This document shows positions 6,849 through 7,051 of a DNA stretch of 7,051 bases, piece after piece. How positions within the stretch are numbered: the first letter of the stretch is position 1; every line of letters starts with the position of its first letter. The notes under the pieces are model-generated. The model saw only the letters and a program-made list of their open reading frames with translations, was not told the origin of the DNA and ran no database searches. Position numbers and translations under genes: made by a program. Source of the DNA: CBDUWP01 sp965370955. Its GTDB lineage: Bacteria; Planctomycetota; Phycisphaerae; Sedimentisphaerales; Anaerobacaceae. The stretch lies in the NCBI GenBank assembly GCA_965370955.1, contig CBDUWP010000075.1, positions 1 to 7,051 of the forward strand. Direction: 5' to 3'.

Positions 6849-6905
6849 TCATTGCGAACAGCTTGTCCTTCGTAGCTTTAGCGAAGAAGGAAGCGCGGCA
6901 ATCTC
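6849..6905. repeat. Dispersed imperfect-palindrome repeat, copy B
   Basis: This 57-base partner of the unit at 3292-3351 matches it at 24 of 26 bases in each arm. An inner hairpin CTTCGT (6868-6873) with GCGAAG (6881-6886), 7-base loop, has six pairs including one G-T. Outer arms ATTGC (6851-6855) and GCAAT (6898-6902) also pair. The conserved ends TCATTGCGA and GGCAATCTC bound the element. No transposase or coding frame is associated. It could fold as RNA in the purH 3' region or persist only as a DNA repeat. Confidence 0.8.
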
Positions 6906-6993
6906 TCGTTAATGAACCGATCCAATCTCAAAATTGTCATTTTGAATTGCTGTTTTCGATTAACATTACTCTCAATTTTCAACCGTCGTTTAG

Positions 6994-7022
6994 CCCCTGC
7001 ATCACCATGCAGGGGTTTGTTT
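6994..7022 (+). terminator. Rho-independent terminator downstream of purH
   Basis: A perfect 9-bp stem (CCCCTGCAT at 6994-7002 with ATGCAGGGG at 7007-7015) has a 4-base loop CACC and is followed by TTTGTTT. The T-run on the + side only, and its absence on the other side, point to + strand transcription. It lies 291 bases after the purH stop. It therefore ends either the purH transcript with a long untranslated tail or an unseen short transcript. Confidence 0.8.
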
Positions 7023-7051
7023 ACATTGTGTTTTGCCCGCCAATGTCACCA

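Larger units (their letters stand above)
6703..7051. other. 349-base gene-free region with repeats and a terminator
   Basis: No reading frame with coding character was found on either strand. The region contains a truncated repeat copy (6796-6830), a full copy (6849-6905) and an intrinsic terminator (6994-7022). The stretch 6703-6795 shows nothing recognisable. The final bases (7023-7051) hold only a short 6-bp inverted repeat (ACATTG/CAATGT). The following gene lies beyond the window. Confidence 0.75.

Noticed and set aside
7023..7046. ACATTG/CAATGT inverted repeat at the window end
   Set aside because: A 6-bp stem with a 12-base loop is expected by chance and has no supporting context.

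Overview
The window reads as chromosomal DNA from an AT-rich bacterium. The best guess is a Planctomycetota member of the Phycisphaerae type. This rests on the style of the proteins only: a PurH with a planctomycete-like AICAR-transformylase region, a TMTC-like membrane glycosyltransferase fused to a long TPR tail, and a PQQ-propeller lipoprotein. No rRNA or other marker gene is present, so the placement is tentative. All genes lie on the + strand. No tRNA, CRISPR array, transposase or phage gene was seen.

Layout. Positions 1-99 hold the last codons of a methyl-accepting chemotaxis protein, closed by a strong intrinsic terminator (119-148). A good sigma70-type promoter (187-215) then opens a two-gene unit: a DPM1-like family 2 glycosyltransferase (270-1019) and, 25 bases later, a multi-pass GT-C/TMTC-like protein with a C-terminal TPR array (1045-3279). 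A 233-base gap carries one copy of a structured dispersed repeat and a weak sigma54-like motif. Next come a 91-residue protein of unknown function (3513-3788), a lipoprotein with a PQQ-type beta-propeller (3843-5000) and the purine biosynthesis gene purH (5092-6702). The last 349 bases have no gene. They hold one full and one truncated copy of the same repeat, then an intrinsic terminator (6994-7022).

How the genes may work together. The first pair makes biochemical sense: a cytoplasmic GT2 of the polyprenyl-phosphate-sugar synthase type could supply the lipid-linked sugar that a membrane GT-C enzyme transfers outside the cytoplasm. The TPR tail may recruit the acceptor. This pathway is inferred, not shown. 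The 3513-6702 genes could be co-transcribed, but no functional link between the small protein, the lipoprotein and PurH is evident.

No clearly new defence, mobile or RNA system was found. The points most worth a second look are the GT2 plus TMTC-like pair, the abrupt synonymous-codon switch inside the TMTC-like gene at its membrane/TPR junction, and the dispersed imperfect-palindrome repeat family.
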